64,000 nucleotides of DNA from Corallochytrium limacisporum (lineage: Eukaryota > Opisthokonta), in NCBI GenBank assembly GCA_002811645.1, contig PDIP01000035.1, forward strand, positions 216,644-280,643, written 5' to 3'. Within the stretch, counting starts at the first letter, position 1. Each line of letters opens with the position of its first letter. Both the position numbers and the translations under genes were made by a program. The notes under the pieces were generated by a model that ran no database searches, had not been told where the DNA came from, and saw only the letters and a list, made by a program, of their open reading frames with translations. Shown in pieces: positions 41,671 through 53,678 of this stretch.

Positions 41671-43107
41671 TCAGATCGCTTCCATAAAGCTGCGCAGGCC
41701 CTGACCAAGCTCCCAGATGGCAATACCAACCCCGAATCTGTTCGCCAGCTCTACACGGAACCGTACACTTTCCACGGTCGGGAAATAGACGAAGTGCAGA
41801 CGGTCACCGTCATCCACGTCACGGTACTGGAACGCGTGCTCAGCAGATATTTGGTCCCATTTGATCTCGGTCTCTGGGTACTTTTCCAAAAGGGAAAGGT
41901 ACTCGGGCGCAAGGATAGGCTTGCCTTGACCCTTACCTCCTTCGTCCGGCCAGTAATTCCATCCGTAGAAGTTCAAGCCAACCATTACCTGGTCACGCCC
42001 GGGGGCCTCAGTCTGGCGTTCCTCGTCGGAGACGCTCTTCGGCTCTAATCCCAAGTCCGCAGCGAGCAGCAAGTCTTCGTCTTCGCTATCTGCTGGCATG
42101 CCTTCCTTGGCCGCAGTGTCCACCCACTGCTTGTAAGGTTGTCCGACGAAGAGTCGCATTATACTGTCTCGGACCCAGGTGATTGGTGAGTTTGCTCCTG
42201 CCTGCGATGGGTGGCTAAAATCATAGGTAATCAGTTGAAAATGTCCCACGAATGGACGAAGTTCGTCGAAATGCTCTTGGGTGAATGAGTCCTCTTCCGG
42301 AGCGCGAAATCCAGGAACGGGCAGCACATACTCAAGCTTTGCCTTCTTGGCAAGTACGCCAACGGCACTGAAGAAGGACATGAGCATCTTGGCGAACTCC
42401 TTTTCAGACCCAATGCGATTCCAGAGCTCCAGAGTGATCCCATCGAATTTGTTCCTGGTGCAATGTTCAAGAATTCTAAGCGCCGTTTCTTCTATGATTG
42501 CGGGTTGGGTCATGAGTGCACTCATGGCGGGGCTGTCCCAGTTTTTGATAATGTAACGAGGCACTATTTTTATGTCCGGATTTTTTTTCCTGAGAGCTTC
42601 AACCCACTCCACGTCAATGTTTTCATCCCCTCCAACTGAAGAGATCACGGTGTGCACTTCCTTGTCATCAGGCAAGTTCGCACCAGCTGCGTTTGCAGTT
42701 TGGACTTCCTCCTTGCTCAGCACCGACTGTTTGCCACTGACTTCGAACCAGCACGGGGCAACATGAGTAAACTTCTGTGCGAACTCCTTGGCTACATCGT
42801 AACCACTCCCATTCCATGGTGTGACATAGCCCAACACCACACCCTTGGTCTTTCTTGAAGTGTTTGGATCCATGTACTTTGCCTTAGCCTCTCGGTCAAT
42901 AATCTTAGAGAGCACAATGTCACCTCCAAGGGCATTATCAATGTTCTTTAGCTGCTTATTATCTACCACAGTGTAAAAACCAGTATCTGTGGCAAGAAGC
43001 TCCTCAGGATTCTTGATCTCGACCTTGTTGTCACCCACTTCGGCCAAAGCAAGCGTTGACGCCTGCAGAACCAGGTGCAACCCTAACGGTGTAAACCCGA
43101 ACTTCAT
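41671..43107 (-). CDS. CHID1: CHID1-like chitinase-domain protein (GH18 fold)
   Basis: The 478-aa product has a likely signal peptide (residues 1-22), then a linker and a GH18 TIM-barrel. Blocks such as KGVVLGYVTPWNGSGYDVAKEF, THVAPCWFEV, FDGITLELWNR and the C-terminal IAIWELGQGLRSFM match animal CHID1 (stabilin-1-interacting chitinase-like protein). The catalytic DxxDxDxE of active chitinases is replaced (FDGITLELW), as in CHID1, so it is probably a lectin-like, catalytically weak or inactive protein of the secretory or lysosomal system. ATG 43107 has an A at -3. It is tandem with RNASEH2C, with a long gene-free region upstream. Confidence 0.9.
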   Translation of the reverse strand: MKFGFTPLGLHLVLQASTLALAEVGDNKVEIKNPEELLATDTGFYTVVDNKQLKNIDNALGGDIVLSKIIDREAKAKYMDPNTSRKTKGVVLGYVTPWNGSGYDVAKEFAQKFTHVAPCWFEVSGKQSVLSKEEVQTANAAGANLPDDKEVHTVISSVGGDENIDVEWVEALRKKNPDIKIVPRYIIKNWDSPAMSALMTQPAIIEETALRILEHCTRNKFDGITLELWNRIGSEKEFAKMLMSFFSAVGVLAKKAKLEYVLPVPGFRAPEEDSFTQEHFDELRPFVGHFQLITYDFSHPSQAGANSPITWVRDSIMRLFVGQPYKQWVDTAAKEGMPADSEDEDLLLAADLGLEPKSVSDEERQTEAPGRDQVMVGLNFYGWNYWPDEGGKGQGKPILAPEYLSLLEKYPETEIKWDQISAEHAFQYRDVDDGDRLHFVYFPTVESVRFRVELANRFGVGIAIWELGQGLRSFMEAI

Positions 43108-43458
43108 GGTTTAAACAACGCGTGAACTTTGTTTGCCAAGACAAAATTTGTCACTACGATCACGCAATAGTCTACAGATCTCGTTTTGTCAAGTACCCAG
43201 CACACGGGAGGAAACGGTGCAAGCCGTCAGCCCGAAACCCTGCCGCCGATCGAAAAGCCAAAACAGATTCAATGTTAGGGGCCTAATTTTCAAGACCCTC
43301 TCGGAAACAATGCTCCTAGCTCTTTGGTGGTCTCCATCTCCCTTGCCCGCTCCCTCTCCCCTCCATTCATTTTTGGTTGGTATTCCCCCTTGGGTATCCA
43401 CCGTCCCGACGCGCACGGTGAAGGAGGGAAAATAAACTGGGAAGGAAAAGACCTGTGG

Positions 43459-43479
43459 CCCCCCCCCGCGGGGGGGGGG
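43459..43479. repeat. C9-GC-G10 homopolymer palindrome
   Basis: C9 (43459-43467), then G-C, then G10 (43470-43479). This is an almost perfect poly-C/poly-G inverted repeat about 350 bp upstream of the CHID1 start. Confidence 0.88.
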
Positions 43480-43779
43480 TCGGGGTGAGGTGGACTGAGA
43501 TAGGGAGGTTTTGGGGAGGAAGTTTAAGAATTAACAGAGGAATGTGCGAGACATTGTCTTAGGGAATTGGGGGGCCTATTTTATTCCGGGAACCCCCGGT
43601 GGGTTTGGTCCCCGAGACCCACCCGTGCTCCCTGTCGCTAATATCGCCAGTCGCCCGTTCTCCGGTCCCCCGGTTGGTTCCCGCGTTGTTGCGTAAAATG
43701 GGCTGGCGCCTCGTCTTCAGCCGCACCCACACCCCGCCGCTCCACCGCTTGGAACCCCTTCGCACTTCTTCACTCACAA

Positions 43780-43791
43780 CCCCCCCCCCCC
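43780..43791. repeat. Poly-C tract (C12)
   Basis: C12 followed immediately by GGGGCCCC and more G-rich sequence, another self-complementary G/C block in the CHID1 upstream region. Confidence 0.88.
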
Positions 43792-46700
43792 GGGGCCCCG
43801 CGGGGAGGGGGGGCCGGCTTGTCCGCCGGCCAGAACGAAGAGCGGAGCAATTGTCAAGTTTGCCTTGCGTGAGATGAACGTACCATATATGGGATACTGA
43901 AATATACTCAGGACTTCCTCGGAGAGCACTAGGTACAACACCCTTCAGCCTTTGCCGGTAGATCTCGCGCCCGGTGAGGACGGGAAGCACCAGCACTTCG
44001 TCCGAACGAGGATGAAGATGGAAGGCGTAAACAACAGCTTAGAGAACACTAGTCGGAGTTTTGTGTCTCTCCGCCATGCCCTACACACAGAGGTCATTCA
44101 TGAGGCCTTAAATCTTGTGCAGAAAGAACTTCGTAGATGCTAGGTTCTCGACATCCGATCATAATCGGTGACAACTTGCACATCGGTAGTCTAAAACATG
44201 GAGCTAATACGTGCTCCGTTTGACGATGGAATGCTGTGACATAGCGCTGGACAGCTCAAATATGGTATCGCCATCTGATTCTAGATGCTTCTCTCACTTT
44301 CTCTCTGCTCTCCCTACACGGTACGGCCTGCTTTCGAGCATCCTTCCATGCGGCAAGACTTGGGGCCGGCTGAATTGGAAGGTTGGTAGGCGAACAGTGC
44401 ACACTGGCGCCCAGGCTCACACAGGTCCCCAAGTGCGTCCCACGAAGGCGGAAGGAAACGCGACAGTGGCGAACGAAACAAACCTGGCATGCATACTCTT
44501 GTGGAAAGGTGTAGGTAGTCTTGGTCCGCTTCTCGTCGGCCTGCATACCCCCCACCAATCCGACGCTAGGGATGGCAACACTATTGTCACGCATGTAACC
44601 TTACCATACTTTCTCACTGGATTGACGTACCACTGGCCGGAATATGGAGCCCCCGCCCGCTATCACCTACATGTGCACGGTACGTTCAGAGTGAGCATCC
44701 TCTTCCATTTTTGAACACTGTCACTCTCAGACATTGTCGATGGATGTAGTGAACCGCTGTCATCAAACAACGAAACGGTGCCTCATGGTTTGGATCAAAC
44801 CCGAAACCACTACAAGAACATCTTTGGTAACTAGTCTGGAAAACGACAAAGGGGCACCGATGGCACCACTTTCTTGACATGCGGGGGAGACGACAGAAAG
44901 CTATGGCCTTTTGGAGCACACACCCAAGGGTCTGTTCAAGGCCAGCACAAATACCGTTGGGCCGATATCCCGCAAGCTTCGTTGCTTCTCGCGGTTGCAG
45001 TTCTCATGCCAAAGATGCATGAAGGTGATATTGAATGGACTGTTGAGTAACGGGATAGACCGCAAACCGACATAGGACATTGCAAATGCACACGGAACGC
45101 TGACTATTTCGCGATCAGCGATGGAATGACGCATCTGCGACTTGTCCAAAAAACATCAGCCACACCAGTTGTGCAAAGGTGAGCAAAATTTGCGGCTAAG
45201 TGACCGGGGCCAGAAGCGGCATGATTAGAAATTGGTCAAATTTGTTCTACAAACAAATCTTATGTCCTTGGCCGTGTCAATTTCTCGTCGTTTCACTCTC
45301 GTCGCTTCCGTCATGTACTGTTACGAGGCCATTGCCAACTAAAATTGTAACATTCTCCAACACGATGGTAACCGACGAATACTGTCCGTGTCTGTCAAAG
45401 TTTTGCGTCGGTGTATATTAATAGTACTGATTGATGACTGCTCATGTGGGCGTGCTTCTGGGCGTCCACGGAACTGCGCAGGAGTATGGCTGCCGACGTC
45501 TGTGTGGGGTTCCCGTGCACATATTTGTTTTGGGAGTGAACAGAACGGGAAACGGAACAAGTTTCCAATTGCACCAATGCTGACGTTGTGAAGTTCTTTG
45601 TGTCTTCATCTGTCCGAAGAAAAATTCAGTGGAGTAAAAAATGGGCGGGGTTTGGGCAGAGTTTTTATCAGCCCCGAGAGTGCAACAAATGGGCCCTACG
45701 TGTAGCGAAGCAGGTACAACCGGTGGAATAGGGTTTCGAAGGATGCTCCTCGTGTTATGAGGAAGGGATCAGTTGAAGAACACAAGGGAGGGGATAGACA
45801 GGGATTCTGGGTACACATTGGGAAACATGGAGCTCTAAGGGCATTACAAAAGGACCTTGAGGAGCCCGACTCGTAGTGTAAATGATGACCATGTTTCACC
45901 GTCTGGGATCCGATTGAATGATCCTCTGAAATCATCAACTTGATCCAGAGGGGCAACAGAATAGTTGACCTTCACCCGAGAGAAGGTGGTGTGAGTCATG
46001 GCTCGCCCTCCCAACTATGACCATGGTATTGCGGCAACCGCAGATCGCGAAAAGCCAAAGAGCATTCCTCCACTTCTCCCGCTGCAACCGTACAGTTACA
46101 AGACGACTATCGAGCCATCCCCCCCCCGGTACCTAACATATGATGGTTGTCGCTTCAACTACACCACTGGCAAATCGTGCAAAGTGGAACCACTAACGAG
46201 AAAACAACTAAGACATCCCAGTCGAATTCTATATTTCTTGATGAGGCCGCAAATATTCATTCTCGTAGGGTGGCCAGGCCGAGGTGGTAAGCCAGTATCC
46301 AAGGAATAAAGATGAAATCCTCGTCGAACGATAAGATGCGTACTGGCGGGTTGCTAAAAAGTAGATTTGTCAGCGTGCTACTCCTATTACACCTAAGTAA
46401 TAACAAGTGGGCACCAATGTGCGACTGCTACCAGTTAGTTTTAATAACAATTTCACAACTCAAAGAACTTGCTCGTCACAGACACATCCGCGAGAGCGGG
46501 TAGGATGATACATTGAGTCATTTGAAGTAGATATTTGCGGAGTTGGCATCTGCACCATGAGGATAGTAAAAGGCAACATCCATAGATTTCGTCATGAACA
46601 GGTGAGGTCACCGAGCCTCTACTGTATTCTTAAAGGGGGTCGGCCCTAGCTAGTGACAAGAAAATGAAAACGAACGCAATCGCAAAGAAGGGATTCTATT

Positions 46701-47952
46701 TGCGGATGTCAGTGACAAGCAACGCTTGTACTGCACTAGCCCGGCTGTCATATCAATGACACTTTAAGGCTTGGAGGCTTGTGCTGCCGTCTCCCAACGC
46801 TGCACGCGACCATGAGTCGACAGTGCATTAGAGATTCCAGCATGTGCCATGATATGTGCCTGTCCATACGGTCCTTACTTTCCAAACGCTGACCACGAGA
46901 TTCCCAGTCGTCGTCGATCCCTTCCACATTCACTGTCACAGGAGGACCTGGAGGCCTAGTCTGACCCCGGCCATGTTTCGTATATGAACAGGCAGTGCGT
47001 AGCTGTCACTTCTTTCGCACGCAGACCCACACTCAACTATGGCCATGCACGACCTAATACAGTAGATATGTATGTGCCCAGTAGCTTTCGGTGATATCGC
47101 CAGTCACAACCAATGCGAAATCGGTCTGAATCCGTCAAAAAAAGTTTACCCCCCGTGCTAGAGATATTGAGCACTTGCACACCGTACCCCCAATAGGTGC
47201 ATACCTTCATTGTAGTTTCAAAACCTGGCGTGCAATGATTCATTAATGGCAGAGTACCCCTTGGCTCCAAATGGTAGCATCCACACGGTCCTAGGCTGTC
47301 CTGCCATGAATTGACAAACTAATCATGGCTTTTAAACCGCGCGCCCGTGTGGACAATGTCCAGAATGCGTGCACCCACCTGGCAGATTTGAACAGGATTC
47401 CCATCGAAGCACAGCAGCTTTATTTGGTTGGGAAGATCTGGAGGAATTCGGTCACCGGTGACGTCTATTTAAGATGTTTACGTCAATATGTATGGCTTGG
47501 GTATATACTACGTGGCGCGGAGCCCTCAACATCTCTACATACCCTGGATTTTCACCGCCGCCATGAAGGAACCGAGGGGGTAAGAAAATCTTTGAGTTCC
47601 TTCGGCTCCTGTGTGTTATGATCAGTGTTGAGTGCCCAGGCCGCCGGCGTAAGGAACAAAAAGAAATCTGCGGCTGGCGCCGTCCTCGAGAGAAAATAAT
47701 TAACTGTACCCCTATTCGCATCCCCTTTCTAATCCGACAGATTATTTATGTGAAATACCTGTGTCACCTAATAATATTTTTAATTTGAATTCGGGAGCAG
47801 GGCTCGAACCGGGCGAATTCCCAGCAAAAAGTCCAATTGATCAGACTTCACGTTCGCATCTTTCTCCTCGGAGTTGGCTTACCAATCGTCTGTGATGAAA
47901 GTTACAAAGTCTATGATGCAAAATTTAATGTCAATCTCATTAGCACGGTCGT

Positions 47953-48855
47953 TCACGACCGCTGTCCAGTCTGGGCCTTGATTGCGCTTGTCATGCCCTC
48001 GGCAGCGGCTTCTTGCTTTGCCTTGTCAATCGACAGACCCGCATACCGGTAATAGTTATGGATAGTGACCAACATAAAAGCGCCCCCGATTGCAGCAAGT
48101 GTCCAAATTACGGCAGAGAGCGTGGTGAAAATGGCAGTCACAACTTCATGTTCTTCGTATGCATTGATTGCTTCGATCCATCCAATGGCGCCTACAAAAC
48201 TAAGTCCGATAGCGTTGATGACATACCCAAGTGTTTGAAATCCAAATACGAAGAAAAACAACAGAAAGTTTAAGCTTCGATCTGTTCGAAAGGCGTTATA
48301 AATCACCCGATACCAAAATATAAGACTCATAGGGATAAACAAGACCAGGAAGACAATGCTGATAATGATTGAGAAGACTACAGAGTCACAGCTATTGCAC
48401 CCTATCCGTGAGAGTGCAGCGATCAGGTTCATGGACAAGCCAAGGACATGCCAGTGCCAGAAAAAATACATACGTTTTGCCATTTGCTGACACTGGGGTG
48501 GAATCTCTCCCTCAATGTCGTGATACATGAGAGGCTTGTACGGCCAGAACATCTTCTTCGGGAAGCGAGGGAAGTTTGGTTCTTTTTTATGATCAACCAG
48601 GGGTGCCCGTCCTGTTTCTCTCTGTTGTCCATTTCCAAAGAAGCCGGCAGAGGAGTCTGCCTCATCCATGGCACGCTGAGTTTCTTCAAAAGCGTTCCTT
48701 TCCCGTTCGCGCCGAGCGGCATCCGCAGCAGAATTGCCCAACGATTGGGTCTTGGACCCATCGTCAATTTTACCACTAACTGCATTCTCTAGCCCGGTGC
48801 TCATCTTAAAGGGCTGATCATCAATTTCAAATGGGTTACCGACACCAGGATCCAT
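47953..48855 (-). CDS. SCAMP: Secretory carrier-associated membrane protein (SCAMP)
   Basis: The 300-aa product has an N-terminal NPF motif (GNPFEIDD), a charged coiled-coil-like segment (RRERERNAFEETQRAMDEAD), then FPRFPKKMFWPYKPLMYHDIEGEIP and four membrane spans. FWYRVIYNAFRTDRS after TM2 is the SCAMP E-peptide, and HNYYRYAG follows TM4. SCAMPs cycle between Golgi, endosomes and plasma membrane in vesicle traffic. I start at ATG 48855, which has an excellent context (CACCATGG) and puts NPF at the N-terminus, as in the family. An in-frame ATG at 49107 would add 84 residues with no SCAMP character. Confidence 0.93.
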   Translation of the reverse strand: MDPGVGNPFEIDDQPFKMSTGLENAVSGKIDDGSKTQSLGNSAADAARRERERNAFEETQRAMDEADSSAGFFGNGQQRETGRAPLVDHKKEPNFPRFPKKMFWPYKPLMYHDIEGEIPPQCQQMAKRMYFFWHWHVLGLSMNLIAALSRIGCNSCDSVVFSIIISIVFLVLFIPMSLIFWYRVIYNAFRTDRSLNFLLFFFVFGFQTLGYVINAIGLSFVGAIGWIEAINAYEEHEVVTAIFTTLSAVIWTLAAIGGAFMLVTIHNYYRYAGLSIDKAKQEAAAEGMTSAIKAQTGQRS

Positions 48856-50639
48856 GGTGCCTGTGTATGTGTCGGACAATCTCTTATGAGCAACGGTTTC
48901 GGTCACTTGAGGTGTAAAGCTTGCGGAATTTTCTAGGGTACAGTCTTTATCCCGTATAATTCTTACTTGTACCAGCTTGTGCGAAACAAGTCTTTGAAGT
49001 TTTCTGGTGATTACGCAGAACAGCAACAGACACCTGCTCTTGTACGAAAGATAAACGAATCCGCGCGTGCAGGCAGCGCCGTGTAGACTTTGACCTGTGC
49101 GCGACATTGCAAAACTTCAGCATCCTACCCTTTGCGGTGATCCTTGGGCCATAGAGGGATCAGCGGGGTTTTGCTTTGCTTTGCCCCCTACTCCTACCCT
49201 ATATAGTGGAAGGAGACAGGGACCCACATCTTCTAAGAATTCCCCTGGCTGCTGCTCGTCGTCCGGTAGTAACATACAGTGCTCGGACGGCCTCCACTCA
49301 GTGGTACCGGAGCAGTGTTTTGATACCCCGGTACCAACCCCAGAAACGCATCCACATTGTACGATAGTACAGCAAACCAACAGCCCGAGCGACCAGGTAT
49401 ATGGTACAGTCACTGCTGTGGTTATTTCACCAGCGCAGAACTTGTTTCCTTTCTGTACTGCTACGAAGGGTTTCTTCCCGTTCCCACCCCACCGCTTGCT
49501 ATTAGTGTAGTAGACACACACCCAGCCGTGGGCGCGCAGACCGGACTTTTCATTACACCTTAGTAGGTGGGATTCAATTCCTTTTGTCCATTGACAAAAG
49601 GACTTACATGAACCCCTAATTATCTAATTTAAGAATTTAGAACTGGGATATTCGATGTACCCCTAACTGTCCTATTTTAATTCGATGTGAAGGACTTTCC
49701 GGATGAGAGAACTCCCTCCTCAAACCTGCGCTTCTCCCCCGGGAAAGGGGGGGGGGGCCTTGGGCTCTTGGATGGAGCCCCGAACCTGTGTAGTTTTGGG
49801 TTCTAGCACTATTGATAGTGTGGCGGGTTTGGCCCCCTTTCAACGAATGAGACCCGCCAATTTGTTCTCTTCTGGCCTTCCCCCACCCTCCGCCCGCCTA
49901 AGGGCGAAGGCCGCAGTCCAAAAAGGTTCTCCGAATTGCAAGTGATCGTCCCTCCCTTCAGTAGAGGACCTATATTCTGGCGAGTGCGCAGAATGAGAGG
50001 AGGGCAGGAAATGTCAACGTTTTCGGGACGGGAAAACATTCCGCACTGAATGACCAGTACATTCAGTATAGAAATCGGGAACATTCGAGTACATTCTGGT
50101 ACTTTCCGGAAACTGCTTTGAATGCCGGGCACTCAATCATAGAACCCATGGAATTCACTGCCTTCAGTGCGAAATTACAGTTAAGTACAGGATGGGTGGT
50201 AGTAAGCAAAGCTCCTAAGACACCGTGTTGGAACCCGGTACATAAATAATGACAAATGCTACGCAGTTAAGCTCACTTGCTCTATAGGGGTTGGTCAGTC
50301 TGCATGAGTATGGAAGGGAGACACTTCATCCAATACGCACCGTCGGGGAGCCGCAATGATGAAGATTGCTGAGTGTGTACGGACGGAGAGTTTTCACGGT
50401 GGCAAACCGGTAAGTGGATGCGTATGCTCGCGGTTCGAATGTTTTGCGTTGCCTGTGTCTTGGACATGCCACCCATGCACTGAATGTGTACATTCGGGTA
50501 TTTAAGGTAGCAATGCCCAGGGGAACACATGTCCGATCTGATTTCAAAGATCAACAAATACCCTAAGGAAGTATTAGACAAAGAACCGGGACTAAAAACG
50601 CCGAGTTCACAATAACAGAAGTGAATCTACACAGTAGAT
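48856..50639. other. Head-to-head region, SCAMP and ClpB genes
   Basis: This 1.8-kb divergent region has no recognised gene. The SCAMP frame continues open to 49107. It contains G11 (49747-49757). Heat-shock elements are plausible near the ClpB gene, but I could not identify a convincing GAANNTTC array by eye. Confidence 0.5.
49747..49757. repeat. Poly-G tract (G11)
   Basis: Eleven consecutive G, about 890 bp upstream of the ClpB start. Confidence 0.9.
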
Positions 50640-53369
50640 ATGGCTCACAACGGACAGAACTTCACTGATAAGGCTGTTGAGATCCTCAACAGTGCCATGC
50701 AATTGGCACGCGACAGCAGTCACATCCAGTTCGCTCCAATTCATGTGGCTTCAGTGATCTACACTCCCCAAGAGGGAACTGAGAGGGGACTGGGGGTAAC
50801 CGTCCTTGACCAACTACATGCTGATAAGGTTGTAATTAGCCGTGGCCTCAGCAAGCTATTGGTGCAGCAACCGGCCCAGGATCCTCCTCCTCCTCAGCTG
50901 AGTCCGAATCACGCAATGGCCAAATTTTTCAAGGATGCCAACGATGATGCCAAGTCCATGGGCGACTCCTTCGTTGGCCAAGACCATTTGATGCGGGCTC
51001 TCTACAAACAAACGGACATTGAACAGGCACTAGCAGCTGGAGGTGCAACCAAGGACAAGGTTGTCGCACTGATCAACAAAAAGCGCGGGAGCACCAAGGT
51101 TGACAATGCCAGTGGAGATGCCCAATTCGATGCCCTGAATAAGTATGGTCAGGATATGACTCAACTAGCTGAGGACGGTAAGTACGACCCTGTCATTGGC
51201 CGTGACGATGAGACCCGGCGTGTCATCCAGGTACTGGCCAGGCGAACGAAGAACAACCCAGTGCTCCTGGGCCCTGGTGGCGTAGGTAAAACGGCAATTG
51301 TAGAAGGTCTGGCCCAGCGTATGGTCGCTGGTGATGTGCCCGAGTCTCTGAAATGCAAGCTCTACGCCCTCGACATGGGTGCGCTGGTTGCTGGTGCCAA
51401 ATACCGCGGCGAATTCGAGGAGCGTCTGAAGGCAGTGCTCAAGGAAGTAAAGGATGCAGAGGGGAACATTATTCTCTTTATTGACGAGATCCATTTGGTG
51501 CTGGGTGCAGGCAAATCCGATGGTGCTATGGACGCAGCTAACTTGTTGAAGCCCATGCTTGCTCGTGGAGAATTGCGATGCATCGGTGCCACTACGAACG
51601 ACGAATACCGTAAATATGTCGAGAAAGATCCGGCGTTTGAGCGTCGTTTCCAGCCTGTTTACGTGGGTGAACCCTCCGTTGAGGCTACTGTTTCCATTCT
51701 CCGTGGCCTGAAGGAACGCTACGAGAGTCATCATGGTGTGCGCATCAAGGACGACGCTCTGGTATCCGCTGCCCAGCTAGCTGGTCGCTACGTGACTCAG
51801 CGCTTCCTGCCGGACAAGGCCATCGATCTTGTTGACGAGGCCTGTGCACGCATTCGTGTGCAGCTAGACAGTCAGCCCGAGGCTATTGATGAGCTGCAGC
51901 GCAAGAAATTGCAGCTCGAGATCGAGGCTACTGCCTTGAAGAAAGAGAAAGACGATGCCTCTAAGCGGCGCTTGAAGCAGGTCCAAAAGGATATTCAGGA
52001 CATTGATGAGGAGCTCAAGCCCTTAAAGATGAAGTATGAGCGGGAAACTGAGCGTGTCCATGAAATGAGGAAGTTGCAGCAGCGTCTGCAGGACCTGCAA
52101 ATCAAGTTACAGCAAGCCGAGCGCACTCGTGACTTGGTCACCGCCGCTGACTTGCAGAACTTTGCCATTCCCGATGTCAAGCAGAGGCTTGAGGATCTGT
52201 CCAGGGCTCAGAAGATTGCTGAAGAACAGCAGGCCACTGGTGGAGATGACGATGAGAAGATGTTATCCGAGGTAGTCACTTCCAATGACATCATGGATGT
52301 GGTGAGCCGCTGGACAGGCATTCCCGTCAGCAAGCTGAACCAGGATGAGCGCGATAAAGTGCTTGGACTGGAGAAATTCTTGGGCAGCCGGGTAATTGGA
52401 CAGCCCCAGGCCATCAAAAGCGTGTCTGAGGCCATCATGCGCAGCCGGGCTGGCCTCAGCAACCCCAACCAGCCGACTGGTTCCTTCCTGTTCCTGGGAC
52501 CCACTGGTGTCGGTAAGACCGAACTAAGCAAGGCACTTGCTCTTGAACTTTTCGATGATGACCGTCATATCGTGCGCATTGATATGTCCGAGTACATGGA
52601 GCAACACAGCGTTTCTCGTCTGATTGGTGCTCCTCCTGGCTACGTTGGTCACGAGGAGGGCGGTCAGCTGACAGAAGCAGTGCGCAGGCGCCCATACAAT
52701 GTGGTGCTCTTTGATGAGATTGAAAAGGCCCATCCCAAGGTGCTCAACACATTGTTGCAGGTGCTTGATGAGGCCCACTTGACCGACAGCCAGGGCCGTA
52801 CAGTTGACTTCCAGAATACTGTCATTATTCTCACATCCAATGTGGGTGCTGAGCACATGTTCCGAGCAGGTAATACCCTGGATGCTGGGGACTTATCTCC
52901 CGAGGTTAAGGCTCAAGTGATGAACGACGTGCATGCCACATTCAAACCAGAATTCTTGAATCGTCTGGATGACATCGTCATCTTCAACCCTCTAAACCGC
53001 CAAGCTTTGCATGAGATCATCGATCTGCAGATCAAGCGTCTTTCAAAGCGTCTGGAAGACAAGAATATTGAGATTATGGTTGACCAGGCGGTTAAGGACA
53101 AAATGATTGAGGTCAGCTACAATCCGCAGTGGGGTGCTAGGCCTCTGCGACGCTACGTGGAGCAGGATCTGGTGACCAAGCTCTCAAAGCTGATCATCAA
53201 GGGTGATCTGAAAGACAACAGCTTGGTGCACATGACTCTCGATTCCGCAGGCGAGGTACAGTTCAACATCAAGGCCAACGCCGTTCCAATGGACACCAGT
53301 GACGATGGTTACGCCAACGATATCAGAACCGGAAGTAAGCGATCCCATGGCACCGCCAATGCTGCTTGA
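50640..53369 (+). CDS. HSP104: ClpB/Hsp104/Hsp101 disaggregase
   Basis: This is a 909-aa class I Clp/Hsp100 ATPase. An N-terminal Clp-N domain (about 1-150) is followed by NBD1 with Walker A GPGGVGKT at 211-218, a coiled-coil middle domain (about 400-530) and NBD2 with Walker A GPTGVGKT at 620-627. [13 protein letters not shown] and [12 protein letters not shown] are the two Walker B regions, and the pore loop is [10 protein letters not shown]. It threads aggregated proteins through the hexamer with Hsp70 help. No targeting sequence is visible, so it is probably cytosolic or nuclear. The unspliced ORF ends HGTANAA at 53369. A strong donor at 53335 and acceptor at 53387 suggest an alternative, longer C-terminus (see next entry). 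Confidence 0.97.
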   Translation: MAHNGQNFTDKAVEILNSAMQLARDSSHIQFAPIHVASVIYTPQEGTERGLGVTVLDQLHADKVVISRGLSKLLVQQPAQDPPPPQLSPNHAMAKFFKDANDDAKSMGDSFVGQDHLMRALYKQTDIEQALAAGGATKDKVVALINKKRGSTKVDNASGDAQFDALNKYGQDMTQLAEDGKYDPVIGRDDETRRVIQVLARRTKNNPVLLGPGGVGKTAIVEGLAQRMVAGDVPESLKCKLYALDMGALVAGAKYRGEFEERLKAVLKEVKDAEGNIILFIDEIHLVLGAGKSDGAMDAANLLKPMLARGELRCIGATTNDEYRKYVEKDPAFERRFQPVYVGEPSVEATVSILRGLKERYESHHGVRIKDDALVSAAQLAGRYVTQRFLPDKAIDLVDEACARIRVQLDSQPEAIDELQRKKLQLEIEATALKKEKDDASKRRLKQVQKDIQDIDEELKPLKMKYERETERVHEMRKLQQRLQDLQIKLQQAERTRDLVTAADLQNFAIPDVKQRLEDLSRAQKIAEEQQATGGDDDEKMLSEVVTSNDIMDVVSRWTGIPVSKLNQDERDKVLGLEKFLGSRVIGQPQAIKSVSEAIMRSRAGLSNPNQPTGSFLFLGPTGVGKTELSKALALELFDDDRHIVRIDMSEYMEQHSVSRLIGAPPGYVGHEEGGQLTEAVRRRPYNVVLFDEIEKAHPKVLNTLLQVLDEAHLTDSQGRTVDFQNTVIILTSNVGAEHMFRAGNTLDAGDLSPEVKAQVMNDVHATFKPEFLNRLDDIVIFNPLNRQALHEIIDLQIKRLSKRLEDKNIEIMVDQAVKDKMIEVSYNPQWGARPLRRYVEQDLVTKLSKLIIKGDLKDNSLVHMTLDSAGEVQFNIKANAVPMDTSDDGYANDIRTGSKRSHGTANAA

Positions 53370-53534
53370 CTACACTCGGCCCCCCCAGATATTGATGACA
53401 GTCTAAGGGGCAGCACATGTGAAGCTGATCGTATCGGTGATACAGAGACAGCAGAGGATGCAGATTGTGATGTCCTCGTGGCCCAGAAGCGTAGTCGGCG
53501 GGCGTAAAGTGGCCTGCCACCTTCAATTGAAAAG

Positions 53535-53540
53535 AATAAA
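53535..53540 (+). promoter_or_regulatory. Possible poly(A) signal inside the second candidate ClpB intron
   Basis: This AATAAA lies within 53504-53584. Cleavage here would give the 909-aa or 937-aa form; splicing over it would give the 1030-aa form. Confidence 0.35.
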
Positions 53541-53678
53541 AAATCCTCTTTCTAAAACCATCTAGTCTGCTCAATCATTTTCAGAACTTATCGGAAAGAG
53601 TATCATTGCTACCAGGGAGACAGTGATAGAGACGACGAGGATAGCATGTGTGAGTACGGTAGCGAATACAGTTCGGCC

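Larger units (their letters stand above)
43108..47952. other. 4.8-kb region with no recognisable gene
   Basis: Between the minus-strand CHID1 and SCAMP genes, so it contains the SCAMP 3' end and the CHID1 promoter. It begins with C9-GC-G10 (43459-43479) and C12 (43780-43791) tracts. The longest ORF (44211-44714, plus, 167 codons) matches no family, has a run of short ORFs overlapping it on the other strand, and is about the size expected by chance. A tRNA-like T-arm near 47790 was examined and rejected. I see no mobile-element hallmark. Confidence 0.5.

Noticed and set aside
44211-44714. 167-codon ORF in the 4.8-kb gene-free stretch
   Set aside because: No family similarity, unremarkable composition, and a length expected once or so by chance in the noncoding DNA of the window.
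47780-47850. tRNA-like T-arm (GGTTCGAGCC on the minus strand)
   Set aside because: The five-base T-stem has two mismatches, the nearest hairpin has an eight-base loop without U33, and no D-arm or acceptor stem could be drawn.
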